Source: Acorus gramineus
Taxonomy: Eukaryota > Streptophyta > Magnoliopsida > Acorales > Acoraceae
Direction: 5' to 3'
NCBI GenBank assembly: GCA_030737835.1
Contig: CM060851.1
Location: forward strand, 10,902,154-10,966,153
Length of the DNA: 64,000 bases
Position 1 is the first letter of the stretch. The number at the start of each line of letters is the position of its first letter. The position numbers were made by a program, and so were the translations under genes. Below the pieces are notes generated by a model. That model was given only the letters and a program-made list of their open reading frames with translations. It made no database searches and had not been told where the DNA came from. Of the stretch, positions 43,137-55,359 are shown one piece after another.

Positions 43137-46100
43137 ATGGCTATGGTTGGTGACATTTGTCTAGCAGACAGCGCTACAACACATACGATCCTACGAAATA
43201 AACAATATTTCTCGACATTGACATTAATCAATGCAAATGTTAATACCATTTCTGGTACTACGAAATTAATTGAAGGCTCCGGAAGAGCAAATATAATATT
43301 ACCAGGAGGTACAAAATTTTGTATTAATGATGCATTATATTCAGCAAGATCCAGAAGAAATCTGCTAAGTTTTAAGGATATCCGTCTTAATGGATATCAT
43401 ATTGAGACTATCAATGAAAACAATATGGAGTATTTATGTATTACTTCAATTGTTTCAGGCCAAAAACATGTATTAGAGAAACTTCATGCTTTCTCATCTG
43501 GGTTGTATTATACAACCATAAAAACAATCGAATCATATGCTGTAATGAACCAGAAGTTCTATGATTCAGATATTTTTACACTTTGGCATGATCGTCTCGG
43601 GCATCCAGGATCTACAATGATGCGTCGAATAATTGATAATTCATTTGGGCATTCGTTAAAGAACCAGAAGATTCTTTTACCTAATCACTATCAATGCACT
43701 TCGTGCTCACAAGGAAAATTGATAGTTAGACCATCCCCTACAAAAGTCAATGTTGAGTCACCAACATTTTTGCAAAGAATCCAAGGGGATATATGTGGCC
43801 CAATCCACCCCCCATGTGGACCATTCAAGTATTTTATGGTATTGATAGACGCATCTGCTAGATGGTCGCATGTTTGTCTATTATCCACTCGGAATGCTGC
43901 ATTTGCAAGACTACTTGCTCAGATAATCCGATTACAGTCGCATTTTTCGGATTATCATATAAAGTCAATACGTCTTGATGGAGCTGGTGAATTCACATCG
44001 AAAACTTTTAACGACTATTGTATGTCGCATGGCATCGATGTTGAACACCCTGTTGCTCATGTGCACACCCAAAATGGATTAGCTGAATCATTTATTAAGC
44101 ATCTTCAGCTAATTGCACGTCCTATGCTTTTGAGGACAAAATTACCCGTTTCAGCTTGGGGTCATGCTATATTGCATGCAGCAGCATTAGTTCGCCTTCG
44201 GCCAACTGCTTATCATCAATATTCCCCTTTACAGCTCGTACTGGGTCATCAACCAAATATTTCACATCTTCGAATTTTTGGTTGTGCTGTACAAGTTCCT
44301 ATTGCCCCTACACAACGAACTAAAATGGGCCCTCAACGTCGATTGGGAATTTATGTAGGCTTTGATTCTCCCTCTATTATAAGATATCTTGAACCATTGA
44401 CAGGGGATGTTTTTACCGCTCGATTTGCGGATTGTCATTTTGATGAGACAATATTCCCGTCATTAGGGGGAGAAAATCCGTCGCCAGAAGAACGACGTGA
44501 ACTTATATGGAAAACTCCATCTTTGTCTCATCTTGATCCTCGCACTAATCAATGTGAAACTGAAGTGCAAAGAATCACTCATCTTCAAAGAATTGCGCAT
44601 CAATTGCCAGATGCATTCAATGATGCAGCAAAAGTGATGAAATCACATATTCCAGCTGCTAATACTCCAGCTCGAATTAATGTTCCAATAGGAAAAACTG
44701 CTAATATGCCGGCTAATGAATCAACAAAAACACGCCTGAAGCGTGGAAGACCTATAGGCTCAAAAGATTCAGCTCCCCGAAGGAGAAAAACAATGAAGAA
44801 TAATTCTCTAGAAGAGTATGAAACACTTGAAAGACCCACAATAATAACTCCTATAGAGGAAGAAGTCCCTGAAGTGACACAAGTCCCTGAAGAGACTGAC
44901 GTCCCTGAAGTGACGCCCGTGCATGAAGAACAAGTACATGGAAATGAAGAAATTTCCATAAATTATGCAAATTCACAAATATTGTGGGATCGAAAGCAAG
45001 TGCTTGTTGATGATATATTCTCATTTGCAGTAGCTACAGAAATCATTTCAGATAATGATTTAGAACCACGTTCAGTGGATGAATGCAGACGAAAAAATTG
45101 TTGGCCACAATGGAAAGCTGCTATTCAAACAGAATTGGATTCACTTGCAAAACACCAAGTATTTGGACCAGTAGTCCTAACCCCTGAAGGTGTTAAACCA
45201 GTAGGATGTAAATGGGTGTTTGCGAGAAAACGAAATGAAAGAAACGAGATTGTTAGATACAAAGCTCGTCTTGTGGCACAGGGTTTCCTGCAGAGACCTG
45301 GGATAGATTTTGAAGAGACATATTCTCCTGTGATGGACACAATCACATTTCGGTATTTAATTAGTCTTGTAGTCTCAGAAGGACTTGACATGCAGCTAAT
45401 GGATGTGGTTACTGCATATTTATATGGAAAATTAGATACCGACATTTATATGAAAGTTCCTGAAGGACTAAAATTGCCTGAAGCAAAACCACGAAATATG
45501 TACTCAATAAAGTTAAGACGATCCTTGTATGGATTAAAGCAATCTGGACGAATGTGGTATAACCGTCTTAGTGAGTACTTAATAAAAGAAGGATATGTCA
45601 ATGATCCAATATGCCCCTGTGTATTTATTAAGAAAATGGAACTCGGATTTACCATTATTGCAGTATATGTTGATGATATTAATCTAATTGGGACTCCTGA
45701 AGAGCTCAAAAAGGCTTCCGAATATCTGAAAAAGGAGTTTGAAATGAAAGATCTTGGAAAAACAAGATATTGTCTCGGCTTGCAAATTGAGCAAAGTTCA
45801 AATGGGATACTTGTTCATCAAACAACATATGTTGAAAAAATCCTGAAGCGTTTTAATATGGACAAATGTCATCCATTAAGTACTCCAATGGTAGTAAGGT
45901 TACTTGACCCAAAAAGGATCCTTTTCGTCCAAAAGAAGATACTGAAAATCTTCTTGGTCCTGAAGTACCATATCTTAGTGCAATTGGTGCCTTATTATAT
46001 TTGGCCCAATGCACTAGACCTGACATTGCATTTTCAGTTAATTTATTGGCCAGATTTAGCTCTGCACCAACTCGAAGGCATTGGAATGGTGTGAAGCACA

Positions 46101-46675
46101 TTTTTCGTTATCTTCGTGGAACGTCAGACATGGGTCTATTCTATGCAAAGGATTCCAATAATGGTGCACAACTAAAGGGTTATGCAGATTCAGGATATCT
46201 TTCAGATCCTCACAAGGCTCGCTCACAAACAGGCTATGTATTCACTTGCGGTGGCACAGCAATCTCTTGGCGATCTACGAAACAGACTTTGGTCGCCACG
46301 TCTTCTAACCACTCTGAGATTCTTGCACTCCACGAAGCAAGCCGGGAATGCGTGTGGATAAGGTCTTTGGTTCATCATATTCGTACTGCATGCGGACTAT
46401 CTCTCATTACAGATGTTCCAACAACTATATATGAAGACAATGCAGCATGCATTGCTCAAATCAAAGGGGGATATATCAAGGGAGATAGAACAAAGCATAT
46501 TTCTCCAAAATTCTTTTACACTCATGAGCTCCAGCAGAGACATGAAATTGATGTTCAACAAATTCAGTCAAAGGACAATCTTGCAGATTTGTTTACTAAA
46601 GCTTTGTCGACATCAACATTCAAGAAGCTGGTGTATGAAATCGGGATGCGACGAGTTTGCGACCAAAATTCTTGA
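43137..46675 (+). pseudogene. K4 pol: protease, integrase, RT, RNase H
   Basis: Protease-type block 'ICLADSATTHTILRNKQYF' (43153), pre-integrase 'LWHDRLGHPGSTMMRRIID' (43581), integrase 'CTSCSQGKL' (43696), 'QGDICGPIHPPCGPFKYFMV' (43783), 'SIRLDGAGEF' (43963) and 'HTQNGLAESFIKHLQLI' (44061). Then a linker with a VPE(V/E)T repeat (44862-44920), RT 'VGCKWVFARKRNERNEIVRY' (45202), 'YLYGKLDTDIYMKVPEGL', 'SLYGLKQSGRMWYNRLSEYL' and 'VYVDDINLIG' (45664, catalytic YVDD), and RNase H to TGA near 46675 ('RSQTGYVFTCGGTAISW', 'DNLADLFTKAL'). A 985-codon frame covers most of it. Looks nearly whole. Confidence 0.92.
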
Positions 46676-46904
46676 AATCTTGTACTTATGAGGGGGAGTA
46701 ATTTTTGATGACATTTTGCGAACTGTACTCTTTTTCCTTCGCCTAGGTTTTGTCCCATTGGGTTTTCCTGGCAAGGTTTTAATGAGGCAGTGTCAAACGC
46801 ATACACTATTATACGATTAAGTTACATTGTACTCTTTTTCCTTCGCTTTGGTTTTTTCCCATTGGGTTTTCCAAGCAAGGTTTTAATGAGGCAATTTTCT
46901 TAGC

Positions 46905-47233
46905 GTGGTGGTCATCCAAGGGGGAGTGTTGTGAGATATGGTGGATAACCACCACTTCTCTAACCTATAACCTCCCCCACTCTTCAACTCCATAACCTCC
47001 CCCACTCTTCTATTCCATAACACTCCCATTAGTGCCCCACTATCTCCCCCTCACCTCTATAGACTTGTAACTCTCCACCTTTGGGATTCCTCTATGCATC
47101 CTATAAATAGAGGGGTTCTCTCTTGTATACAACCAACAAAGTGAATAAGAATCTCTCTCTACTTCTCTTCTCTATATGCTTGTGTGGTTTGTTTATATAC
47201 TCTTATATATCATATTCTATTTAGTTCACAACA
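46905..47233 (+). repeat. K4 polypurine tract and 3' LTR
   Basis: CCAAGGGGGAG (46916-46926) directly precedes the LTR start TGTTGTGAGATATGG at 46927, which ends GTTCACAACA at 47233. TATAAATA lies at 47102-47109. Between the pol stop and this tract, two copies of a GTACTCTTTTTCCTTCG/CAAGGTTTTAATGAGGCA block (46725-46795; 46829-46893) form a short direct repeat. Confidence 0.92.
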
Positions 47234-47238
47234 TTATG

Positions 47239-47777
47239 TATATATTTTTTTTATCTCTTTGAATTTTTGTTTATTATATTTTATATGTTGCCGCACACAT
47301 TTTTTTTTTCTTTCATGTTACCAAGAGGTTGAAGAAAAAGAGAGAAAAGCAAGACTGAAGGGTTAAAAGAGAAGAAGAGTGAAAATGGGCTCAAGGATAA
47401 TGCGCACTCGCAGGCTCGCCCTTTGGTGACAGGACTACTTTGACAAAGAAAGTCGTATTACAATGTAAATAAATTTATCATTTAAAAGGACTTATATGTC
47501 TTTTTCAATATTTTCATGGACTTATATAGGTGTTTGATTTTATATGGATGGAATATTATGAGAATATTCTGTTAAATTGAAATTTTTTTTAACTCAATAG
47601 CTAAATTGACTAACTATAACAGTTTAAATAACATATATGTCCCATCACAAGTTTGCAATGATTTATATGAGTTTATGCATTCTTATAGGGAATTCAACGT
47701 CTTTAACCTTTTATGAAAACATGTTAGGCTCTCATTTAGACAAACAAGTTTGGTGTATCAATTCAAGTCTTTCCCAT
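47239..47777. other. Spacer with a faint Mutator-like relic
   Basis: AT-rich DNA. 'GGAATATTATGAGAATATTCTGTTAAATTG' (in two halves, about 47549-47580) and 'CAACGTCTTTAACC' (about 47697) echo the Mutator-like family at 37022 and 41056, suggesting a decayed copy. No gene. Confidence 0.4.
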
Positions 47778-48740
47778 TGTGGAGGTAAAAATCCTCACCG
47801 CGACACGTGTCACCTCAAGGGGTAATGCGTCACACCAGGACGAACATGGGTTTACTGTGGAACCCACGAATCCGGGTTCCAATCTTTGGTCATGATGACT
47901 CTCCCAGATGTGCTGACACGACTAGATCCAGTGTCTAGTTGAGAGGTTGGGCATCCAAAGGCGAGTAGTCTAAGGCATAACCAAACATGAGGTCTGGTCA
48001 GTCGACCTTACTCCTCAGAGGCGAGTAGTCTTAGACACGATCAGACACGAGGTCTGGTCGGACGACCTTACTCCTCAAAAGCGAGCAGTCAAGGCATGAC
48101 CAGACACAAGGTCTGGTCGGTCGACCTTACTCCTCGAAAGCGAGCAGTCTAAGGTACGACCAGACACGAGGCCTGGTCGATCGACCTTACTCCTCGAAAG
48201 CAAGCAGTCTAAGGCACGACCAGACACGAGGTCTGGTCGGTCAACCTTACTCCTCGCAGACATGCTATGAAACGTACGGGCGAGCACGTCAAGAGACCCC
48301 GAGCAAGAAGAAGAAACGGTCAGAAGACCACTAACGCCTGTAACTGCAGAGGTAGCATTTAAGGCCCATTACCAACAGAACGTGGGTAGTCAAGGACCGA
48401 CGTGGAACATAAATACCGGGGGCATTTCCCTAGAAAAAGGCCCACTAAGCACTTAGTGGCAAGACGGTTACAAGAACATTAAAGGAATTACGTGTGACTT
48501 GATCCCCAAGGGGTACGTAGGCAGCCTATAAAGAGGTCGCGCACTCAGCACTCTAAGGGCACAGTCGAAAAAGGTGAAGAGAGTTACCCATTGAGTCAAA
48601 CCCAATCATTGAGCTCTGTTTGTGTTATTTCCTATTCAGTCGTGGAGAGAATCGAAGCATAGCTGCGAGAATTTGTATTGCTTGAGTTCTTTTTCTCAGT
48701 AAACTTACAAATCTAACTGAAGGGGAAAATATCCTCCTCA
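47778..48740 (+). repeat. 5' LTR of element E with 60 bp tandem repeats
   Basis: The right end (CTCCTCA at 48740) is fixed by the primer site; the left end (TGTGGAGGTAAAAATCC, about 47778) is my best guess. A TATAAA box lies at 48527-48532. Five tandem units of about 60 bp (47959-48260) each contain GCGAG(T/C)AGTC, GACCAGACACGAGG and GACCTTACTCCTC. Confidence 0.75.
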
Positions 48741-48741
48741 G

Positions 48742-48761
48742 TTTGGCGCCATCTGTGGGAA
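48742..48761 (+). other. Primer binding site of element E
   Basis: TTTGGCGCCATCTGTGGGAA lies one base after the LTR. TGGCGCC(A/G)TCTGTGGGAA is the primer site characteristic of plant Tat-group Gypsy elements and usually ascribed to Arg tRNA. Confidence 0.85.
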
Positions 48762-48788
48762 ACTGAAACAAAAGGCCAGTGTCCGCAA

Positions 48789-50590
48789 TGTCAGGTCCGA
48801 GTGACACTAATGTAGGAGGACGATAGGAACAAGACGTTCTTCCATCCATTACTGCCGACGGCTCCCCGGAAACCTTGGCTGTCAAGTCCAGGGCCTCAGG
48901 CGAGTAATGGAGTCGATGCAGGAAACTCTATTTACTCGCCTACAAGAGTCAATGCAGCAGATGATCAAAGCCTCGATGCAACAGTTATATACGAACGTGG
49001 ATTGACAATAGCTAGTCCAGGAAGAAATTTGGCCGCCACCTCCTGTACGGCCCAACCCCCCTACCATCAACGCTGAAGGTTCAGAAGGAAGTACCTCTTC
49101 CTCCAATTAGAGGCAGTGGTCTCGTCGACGCTCATGCACCCCTTGAGTAGGTCAAAGGCCCCACGAAGGACAAAGGCGCGGGCGCTCACCTCATGGAGAA
49201 CGCTCCGTGGAACGGGAGGCTTCTTGGAGGCAAACGCACTAGGGGTGATCGATCTTACGTGAGGTTTCGGAAGGGCGTCGGTATTATTCTCCACCTCGCC
49301 CTCGAGCTGGGGAAGCGATCGCGCAGCCGCGTTACGCTTTTTGCTCCGAGGTGCAGCGCGTTCCGAATCGTGAAATGGTGGAGTATGCAATACGGGGATT
49401 CGCCTCCCCGTTTTGCACAGAGATTCTCACGGAACGACTTCCCCGGAAGTTCGTCCACCCCAAATTCAAGATGTACAATGGCATGACGGATCCCTATGAT
49501 AACATCTTGGCATTCCGACATTCGATGGCCTTGTATGAGCTCTATGATGGGCTTATGTGCCACCTCTTCCCTTCTAGCTTGGAGGAGGCCGCTTTGACAT
49601 GGTTCCACCTCCTTCCCCATGCAACAATCAAAACTTTCGAGGAGCTCGGCACTATGTTCTCTGAGCACTTCATCTGTAGTCGGCGGAGGAAGAAGGACCT
49701 CGGCGATCTCATGAAGATCCAGATGCTATCAGGAGAGACGATTCGGCAATTTGTCGATCGCTTCCGCATCCTTAAAATTCAAAGTTGAAGACTGCAACGA
49801 GGACGCAGCAATAATGGCTTTCCGGAACGGCCTGCCATCCGGAAACGGCCTCAAGGAGTCTCTTATCAAGCGTACCCCGTATGACTTGCGTGATTTAATG
49901 GGGTGTGCTGAAAAGTACGCCAAGGTGGAAAAAGAATCGAGGACCCTTAAGCAGGCGATGGCTGTGTCCCGGTCTCCACCAACGGTTGTTGCCCCGTCAC
50001 CAGCAGTCAAACATCCACAGGAGCTGCATAAGAAGGACCAGCGGAGCGAGAAGGTCAAGAAGCTTGGTGCCTCAACAAACGAGATACGAGAAGGACGGGG
50101 GATGTTATTCAAGGGCCCTCTGTCACAGATCCTGTCCAAAATCCAGGAGGAGCCGTGGTTCCGATAGCCCGCACCTATGAAGCAGCGAATCAAAGCGGGA
50201 CCAAGCTCTCCGCTACGACTACCACAAGAGCGTGGGCCATACTACCGACCAATGCCGAATCCTCCGAGGCTTCTTGGAGACCCAGTTCCAAAAGGGACGC
50301 TGAAAGGAATATGGTCCTGTCAAGAAACCCCCGGCTTCCGGTGAGCGGCATGTGACGAACATTGGCCCTAATACATCGGCAGGGGTCATTGATGTCATTT
50401 TTGGAGGCGTACCACATTATATCTCACCAAAAAGTGCTCGTCGAGACTCGAAGATGATGCAAGTCTCCTTCGAAATGATGCACATTGACCAGGAGCCGTA
50501 GCTAGTCGTGAAAAGACAAAGAAGTGGTGATGAAGGGCCATCACTTTCTCTGACGCTGACCAGGAAGGAGTCCACGCCCCGCACTCGGAT
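48789..50590 (+). pseudogene. Element E gag region
   Basis: From ATG 48789 ('MSGPSDTN') through a coiled, Gln-rich start to the Retrotrans_gag core at about 49440-49780: 'FVHPKFKMYNGMTDPYDNIL', 'FRHSMALYELYDGLMCHLFP', 'LEEAALTWFHLLPHATIKTF', 'KIQMLSGETIRQFVDRF'. A basic region follows (to about 50170). This is the particle-forming protein of a Tat-type element. Fossil with several breaks. Confidence 0.82.
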
Positions 50591-50593
50591 GCC

Positions 50594-50795
50594 TTGGTAA
50601 TCACCTTGCATATCTCTAATTTCGATGTTAAGAGAATTCTCGTTGATACAGGAAGCTCAGCCGACATCCTCTTCATGAAACCCTTTCTTCGGATGGGGTT
50701 AAAAGCCGCTAACCTCACTCCCACGAATGACCCTCTGGTCGCATTCAACGGAGCACGAGTCGTCGTCGCTGGACGAATCACACTGCCGGTTTGAG
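50594..50795 (+). pseudogene. Element E protease
   Basis: 'ITLHISNFDVKRILVDTGSS' followed by 'ADILFMKPF' shows the retroviral aspartic protease core (DTGSS) in the Tat-type form VDTGSSADILF. It lies between gag and RT as expected. Fossil. Confidence 0.85.
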
Positions 50796-51015
50796 CAGGG
50801 AATCGGACCACTATGACGGAGTTCATTATCATGGACCTCCCGTCTATGTACCATCAACGGCTCCATTTCCCCACGGCCGAGGGGATAATGGAGATTTGAG
50901 GAGACCAAGTTGCCGCAAAGCGGTGCTACATGGCGGCGATGGCAGGGAAGTCAGCCCTACCAGACTTCGAGGAGCAGCCTGAGGATGAAGAAATTCATCC
51001 AAAAAGGTAGCAATT

Positions 51016-52340
51016 ATGCATAACCGAGTCAAGGTCGATGAGCGCAGACCCGGTCCCGAAGACAGGGTCCTTGAAGATCTCGAGAAGGTCCCAATAGACC
51101 CCTTCGACCCTGAGAAATACTTTCTCGTCGGGAGTTTACTCTCCGCAGAAGAGAGAAAGGCGATACTCGACCTCCTCATCGAGAACAGGGACATCTTGGC
51201 CTGGAAGCCTCAAGACATGCCGGGAATTGATCCTGAGGTGGCAAGCCATCGGCTGTCCATATCGCCGATCATCCGTCTAGTCCGATAGAAGCAGTGACGA
51301 ATGGCCACCACACACGTCGAGGCGGTGCGGGACGAGGTGGAATAAACTCCTGGCCACAGGGTTCATACGAGAAGTGCGACACCCCAAGTGGCTGGCCAAC
51401 ACTGTGGTGGTTCCAAAGAAGAACAAGAAGTGGTGGGTCTGCGTGGACTTCACCAACCTGAACAGCTCCTGTCCGAAGGACAGCTTCCCACTTCCGAAGA
51501 TTGACCAACTGGTAGACTCCTCATCGGGTAATGAACTAATGAGTTTTATGGATGCTTATTCAAGCTACCACCAAATCCCAATGCACGAGCCCGACCAGGA
51601 GAGGACAATGTTCATAACCCCTACGGGCATTTACTGCTATAAAGTGATGCCGTTCGGGTTAAAGAACGCAGGGGCCACTTATCAGAGGTTGGTGACTAAA
51701 ATCTTCCAGCATCAGATCGGTAAGACTGTTGAGGTTTACATCGATGACATGATGGTAAAAAGTGAGCGCCTAGTTGACCACTTGGCCCACATGGAAGAAA
51801 TCTTCATTGTGCTGCGTAAGTACCGCCTCAAACTAAATGCGACAAAATGCTCTTTCAGAGTCACCTTGGGCAAGTTTCTGGGGTACCTGACGACGCAGCG
51901 AGGAATCGAAGCCAACCCTGACCAAATCAAGGCGTTATTGGATAAGAAGCCCCCACGGAAAAAAAGGAGGTATAGAAGCTGGCGGGGAGGTTGGCCGCTC
52001 TCAATCGATTCATCTCTAGGTCCACTGATCAATGCCAGCCATTCTTCCAGTTGCTGCGGAAGGCTCAGAGATTCGAATGGACGCCAGAATGTAAAGGCAT
52101 TTGAAGAAATCAAGAAGTACCTCAGCACGCCACCACTTCTGGTATGTCCTTCCTTAGGAGACACTTTGCTCCTCTACATTGCAGCCTCCAAGCATGCTGT
52201 TAGCTTCGCGCTATTGAAGGATATTGACCAAGGGCAGAGGGCAATCTACTATGCAAGTAAGGCGCTCAGTGGGACGGAGACCAGGTATTCCCGCATCGAA
52301 AAGTTGCGTTTGCCTTGCTCATTTTAGCCCGGAAATTGCG
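51016..52340 (+). pseudogene. Element E reverse transcriptase and RNase H
   Basis: The linker 'FLVGSLLSAEERKAILDLLI' and 'NRDILAWKPQDMPGIDPEV' precedes RT blocks 'WWVCVDFTNLNSSCPKDSFP', 'DAYSSYHQIPM', 'TPTGIYCYKVMPFGLKNAGA' and 'VEVYIDDMMVKS' (51730, catalytic YIDD). RNase H type 'LLLYIAASKHAVSFALLKD' and 'YYASKALSGTETRYSRIEKL' follows. This fits the Tat branch of Ty3/Gypsy. Fossil with several breaks. Confidence 0.88.
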
Positions 52341-52880
52341 CTATTACTTCCATGCCCATACGATCCATGTCATCACCGAATCACCGCTCAAGGCTGTATT
52401 GCAAAAGGCGGACGTCGTAGGACAATTGCTCAAATGGGCAGTGGAGCTCTCAACTTTTGATATCTACTATCTGCCCAAGAGTGCAATTAAAGGACAGGTC
52501 GTCACAAACATCATCGCCGACCTTACACCTGCCTGGCAGCATGTCTGTTTAATCTTCAACTGCAGGCGAATTTCTTGGACACTCCATGTCGACGGGGCGT
52601 CCAACCAAAATCGGGCAGGAGCTTATCCTACGCAATGAAGATGATTTCTTGTTTGAACACGCAATCAAACTAGGATTCAACGCTTCTAACAATGAAGCCA
52701 AGTACGAGGCACTCATTGTGGGCTTGGAATTCGCTGTAGATCTCGCCGTCCATAAATTGGTGATCTACATCGATTCCTAGCTCGTGGTTTGTCAGAGCCA
52801 TGGAGAATATCAGACGAAGGATGACTGAATGGCGGCTCATCAGGGATAAACCCGTACTTTGCTTGAACGAATCGGTGAGT
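52341..52880 (+). pseudogene. Element E connection and second RNase H-like domain
   Basis: 'LARKLRYYFHAHTIHVITES' and 'LLKWAVELSTFDIYYLPKSA' close the first RNase H. A second domain starts with 'WTLHVDGASNQNRAGA' (DGAS motif, about 52579) and continues with 'ASNNEAKYEALIVGLEFAVD' and 'VIYIDS' (about 52765). A plant-type second RNase H after the retroviral one is a mark of the Tat group. Fossil. Confidence 0.82.
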
Positions 52881-53424
52881 GGGAAGTCCACACAATCGAT
52901 CGCGAGCGGAATACTCATGGTGACGCTCTAGCAAATCTGGCAAGTACGCTTGAGGGAGAACCATCCCGGGAGATTCAAGTCGAATTCTTGAGGGAGCCAA
53001 GCATAACCCATCCCAAACAGGTTATGGCAGTGGAGTCAACAACTCGTGAACCGACCTGGATGGACCCCGTTCTGTCTTACTTTAAATACAACTTCCTCCC
53101 AGCAGATAAGGAAGAGGCCAGGAAAATCAATAGCCGATCCGCTTGGTTCTTGATCTCTGATCAGGGCGTACTGTATAAGCAAAGCTTTCAAGGCCTTCTC
53201 CTCAGGTGTGTTAATCCCGAAGAAGCTAAAGAAGTGTTAAGAGAAATACATTCGGGGGTGTGAGGAAGCCACACGGCCTTGAGGTCCTTGGGGAAGCGCG
53301 TGTTGACAGCCGGATACTTCTGGCCAACCCTTGCAAAGGACTTGCTCGACCTGGTGAGCAAATGTGGCAAGTGCCAACGATTCGGTCCCCTAATTCACCG
53401 ACCAGCTGGGGATTTGAATACACT
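52881..53424 (+). pseudogene. Element E integrase N-terminal part
   Basis: 'HTIDRERNTHGDALANLAST' and 'VLYKQSFQGLLLRCVNPEEA' lead to the integrase zinc region with 'TAGYFWPTLAKDL' and 'KCGKCQRFGPLIHRPAGDLN' (53293-53415). Solo LTR D interrupts directly after the 'LNT' motif. The continuation is at 57140. Confidence 0.82.
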
Positions 53425-54903
53425 ATAAATGTTGTGCCTGTGTCATTTGGAGCGCTCTATTTGAAAATTTGGCTACATAATTTTTTTTCCTAGAAGTTAT
53501 GTATCCCCGATTTGGTATTTGGATTTGATTTTGTTAAAATCCAAGATGAAGAGGTTTAAATATGATTTTATTATGAGATGTCCAGTTTTGAGTTAGCTTT
53601 CATACAAAAGTGGAATTAGATCAACTGGATTCATGTAGTAAAAGTTATGGGTATTTTTCCAAGTATACCCCGGGGATGAGAAATTCTGGCAGCAGCCCTG
53701 TTCAATGTTTAGCTCTAATTTCGGAATAGCTGGAGGGATTATTTGATCTTGGCATAAACATGAAAGTTGTAGATAATCTTCTTGGCTTTCCAGCGGACTT
53801 TGAATTGTGCAATTCGGAGCTATATTGAGGAAGTTATGGCTGTTCTAGTGAAGCATGTACAGAATTTCTGGTCAAGGACGACTTAGTCATTTGATCCTTC
53901 TTTAGATATTTATGTGCCAAATAAATATCTCTCTCTCTCTCTCTCCCTTCCACTCCCCACGTCAACGTGGGATTCAAAGCTCTCTCTTCCTCTCTCTCAA
54001 GCCCCCCAAGTGTTTGTTTTAACTCCTCAATGAGATGGAGAAGGAGATGGTGCAAGTGCATGACTAGGTTTGTGCATGTGTGGTGTTGTTGATCCTCCTC
54101 TCTCAAGCTCCCTTTTCATGATCCTTCCCCCCCTGATTTTCAGCCAAGAAGGAGGCTGAGGAGAGGCTGAAGAGGTGGTGGTGGTGGTAGAGGTGGCCGT
54201 GGGCGCGTCGAGAGCCCCGCATCTCCCCCTTTCCCTTTCCCTCTTTTGGTAAGTCCTCTTCCCCTTCTTTTTGATTTGTAAGGGCTGTTGGGATGGTTAG
54301 GGTGTTCATGCATGCTATGCATATGGGTTAGGGTGTGTGTGAGGGGTTGGGGAGGGTTAAAAAGAGGTTGGGAGAGGCTGGGCGCGCGTTGGGGGCAGTC
54401 TGCGCGCGCACAGGCGGGCGCTGGCAGGCGCAGGCAGGCGCGCAGACGCTCGCGGGCGCTGGCGCGAGGGGGGTGCGCGCGAGTGCGCGCGAGCGCGCAC
54501 GCGTGCGGGGCAGTGCGCCTGGGCATGCGCCTGGGAGCGGTGCTGGGGGCTAGTGTGCGTGCATGTGCGTGCTGGGGCATGCACGGGGTTCTGCACAGGC
54601 GCGCAGTGCGCGCGAGGGCGCGCGGGCTGGACGTGCAGTGCGATCTGGGAGGCGGGCAGGCGCGCGGCAGTGCGCCAAGGGTGCTGGGGCGCGTGCGTGC
54701 GTGCGTATGCGTGTGTGCGCGTGCGGGGGGCCATGCGTGTGGCTGCCCGAGGGTTCGGGTAGGTGTCGGGGCACTCGGACTCACGTGCATGCTCGCATGC
54801 GTGCGAGTCCGTATGCATGCTTGTCCGAGTATTTGGTATTTCTAATGATTTCTATGTGTAAATTGTGTTGTTACTCACCAAATTGGATGCCCCTACCTTG
54901 CAG

Positions 54904-54942
54904 ATCTCGTCGGAAGGGATGCGCGAGGTCCCGGGTCGTATG
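54904..54942 (+). other. Micro-exon-like block in LTR D
   Basis: A 39-base block lies between CTACCTTGCAG and GTGAGTGG. It is three bases longer than in A, B and C and clearly diverged inside, but it keeps its ATCTCGTCGG start and both flanking motifs. Confidence 0.5.
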
Positions 54943-55359
54943 GTGAGTGGTTCGATTCCAATCCCCCCCCCCTCTCTAGGGATGCGCTCGACGCGCGTAG
55001 ACGCGCGTCGCGCATCGATGGGGCCCCCTAGCTATAATATGTAGATACCATGTTAATGCATGTTTGCTATGATATAACCATGCCTTGTTAGACATTATAT
55101 GCTAGGGATATACATCCATGATTCATGTATAGAGGCCCATACATGCCTAGACACCATGTCCCATGCTTGAAAAGCCTTGATCTATGCATGTTTCCCATTT
55201 AGTTTAATTTAATTAAATCAAAATGAGATTATATTGGTATAAGCATGCCTTAGAGAATATTATAACCTTGTTGTTATAATATATGTTTCCCCGCATCTTA
55301 GTTATGCGCCCTGGAGGAATTCTTGAGAATTCATGACATTAGTAGTGTTAGAAATCGTT

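Larger units (their letters stand above)
40675..47233 (+). mobile_element. Ty1/Copia element K4 with both LTRs
   Basis: A 6559 bp element with left LTR 40675-40975 (301 bp), right LTR 46927-47233 (307 bp) and a perfect TTATG duplication (40670-40674; 47234-47238). The LTRs differ by six substitutions and three short indels by eye, about 2%. That would be under about a million years at the often-used rice rate, a rough figure. Internal order: primer site, leader with a Mutator-like insert and an 11-copy near-palindromic repeat, gag relic, then protease-integrase-RT-RNase H (43137-46675), purine tract. Pol looks close to whole with about one or two breaks; gag is badly worn. Confidence 0.95.

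Noticed and set aside
47959-48260. CRISPR-like regular repeats
   Set aside because: Units are directly adjacent 60 bp tandem copies without unique spacers, inside a plant LTR.
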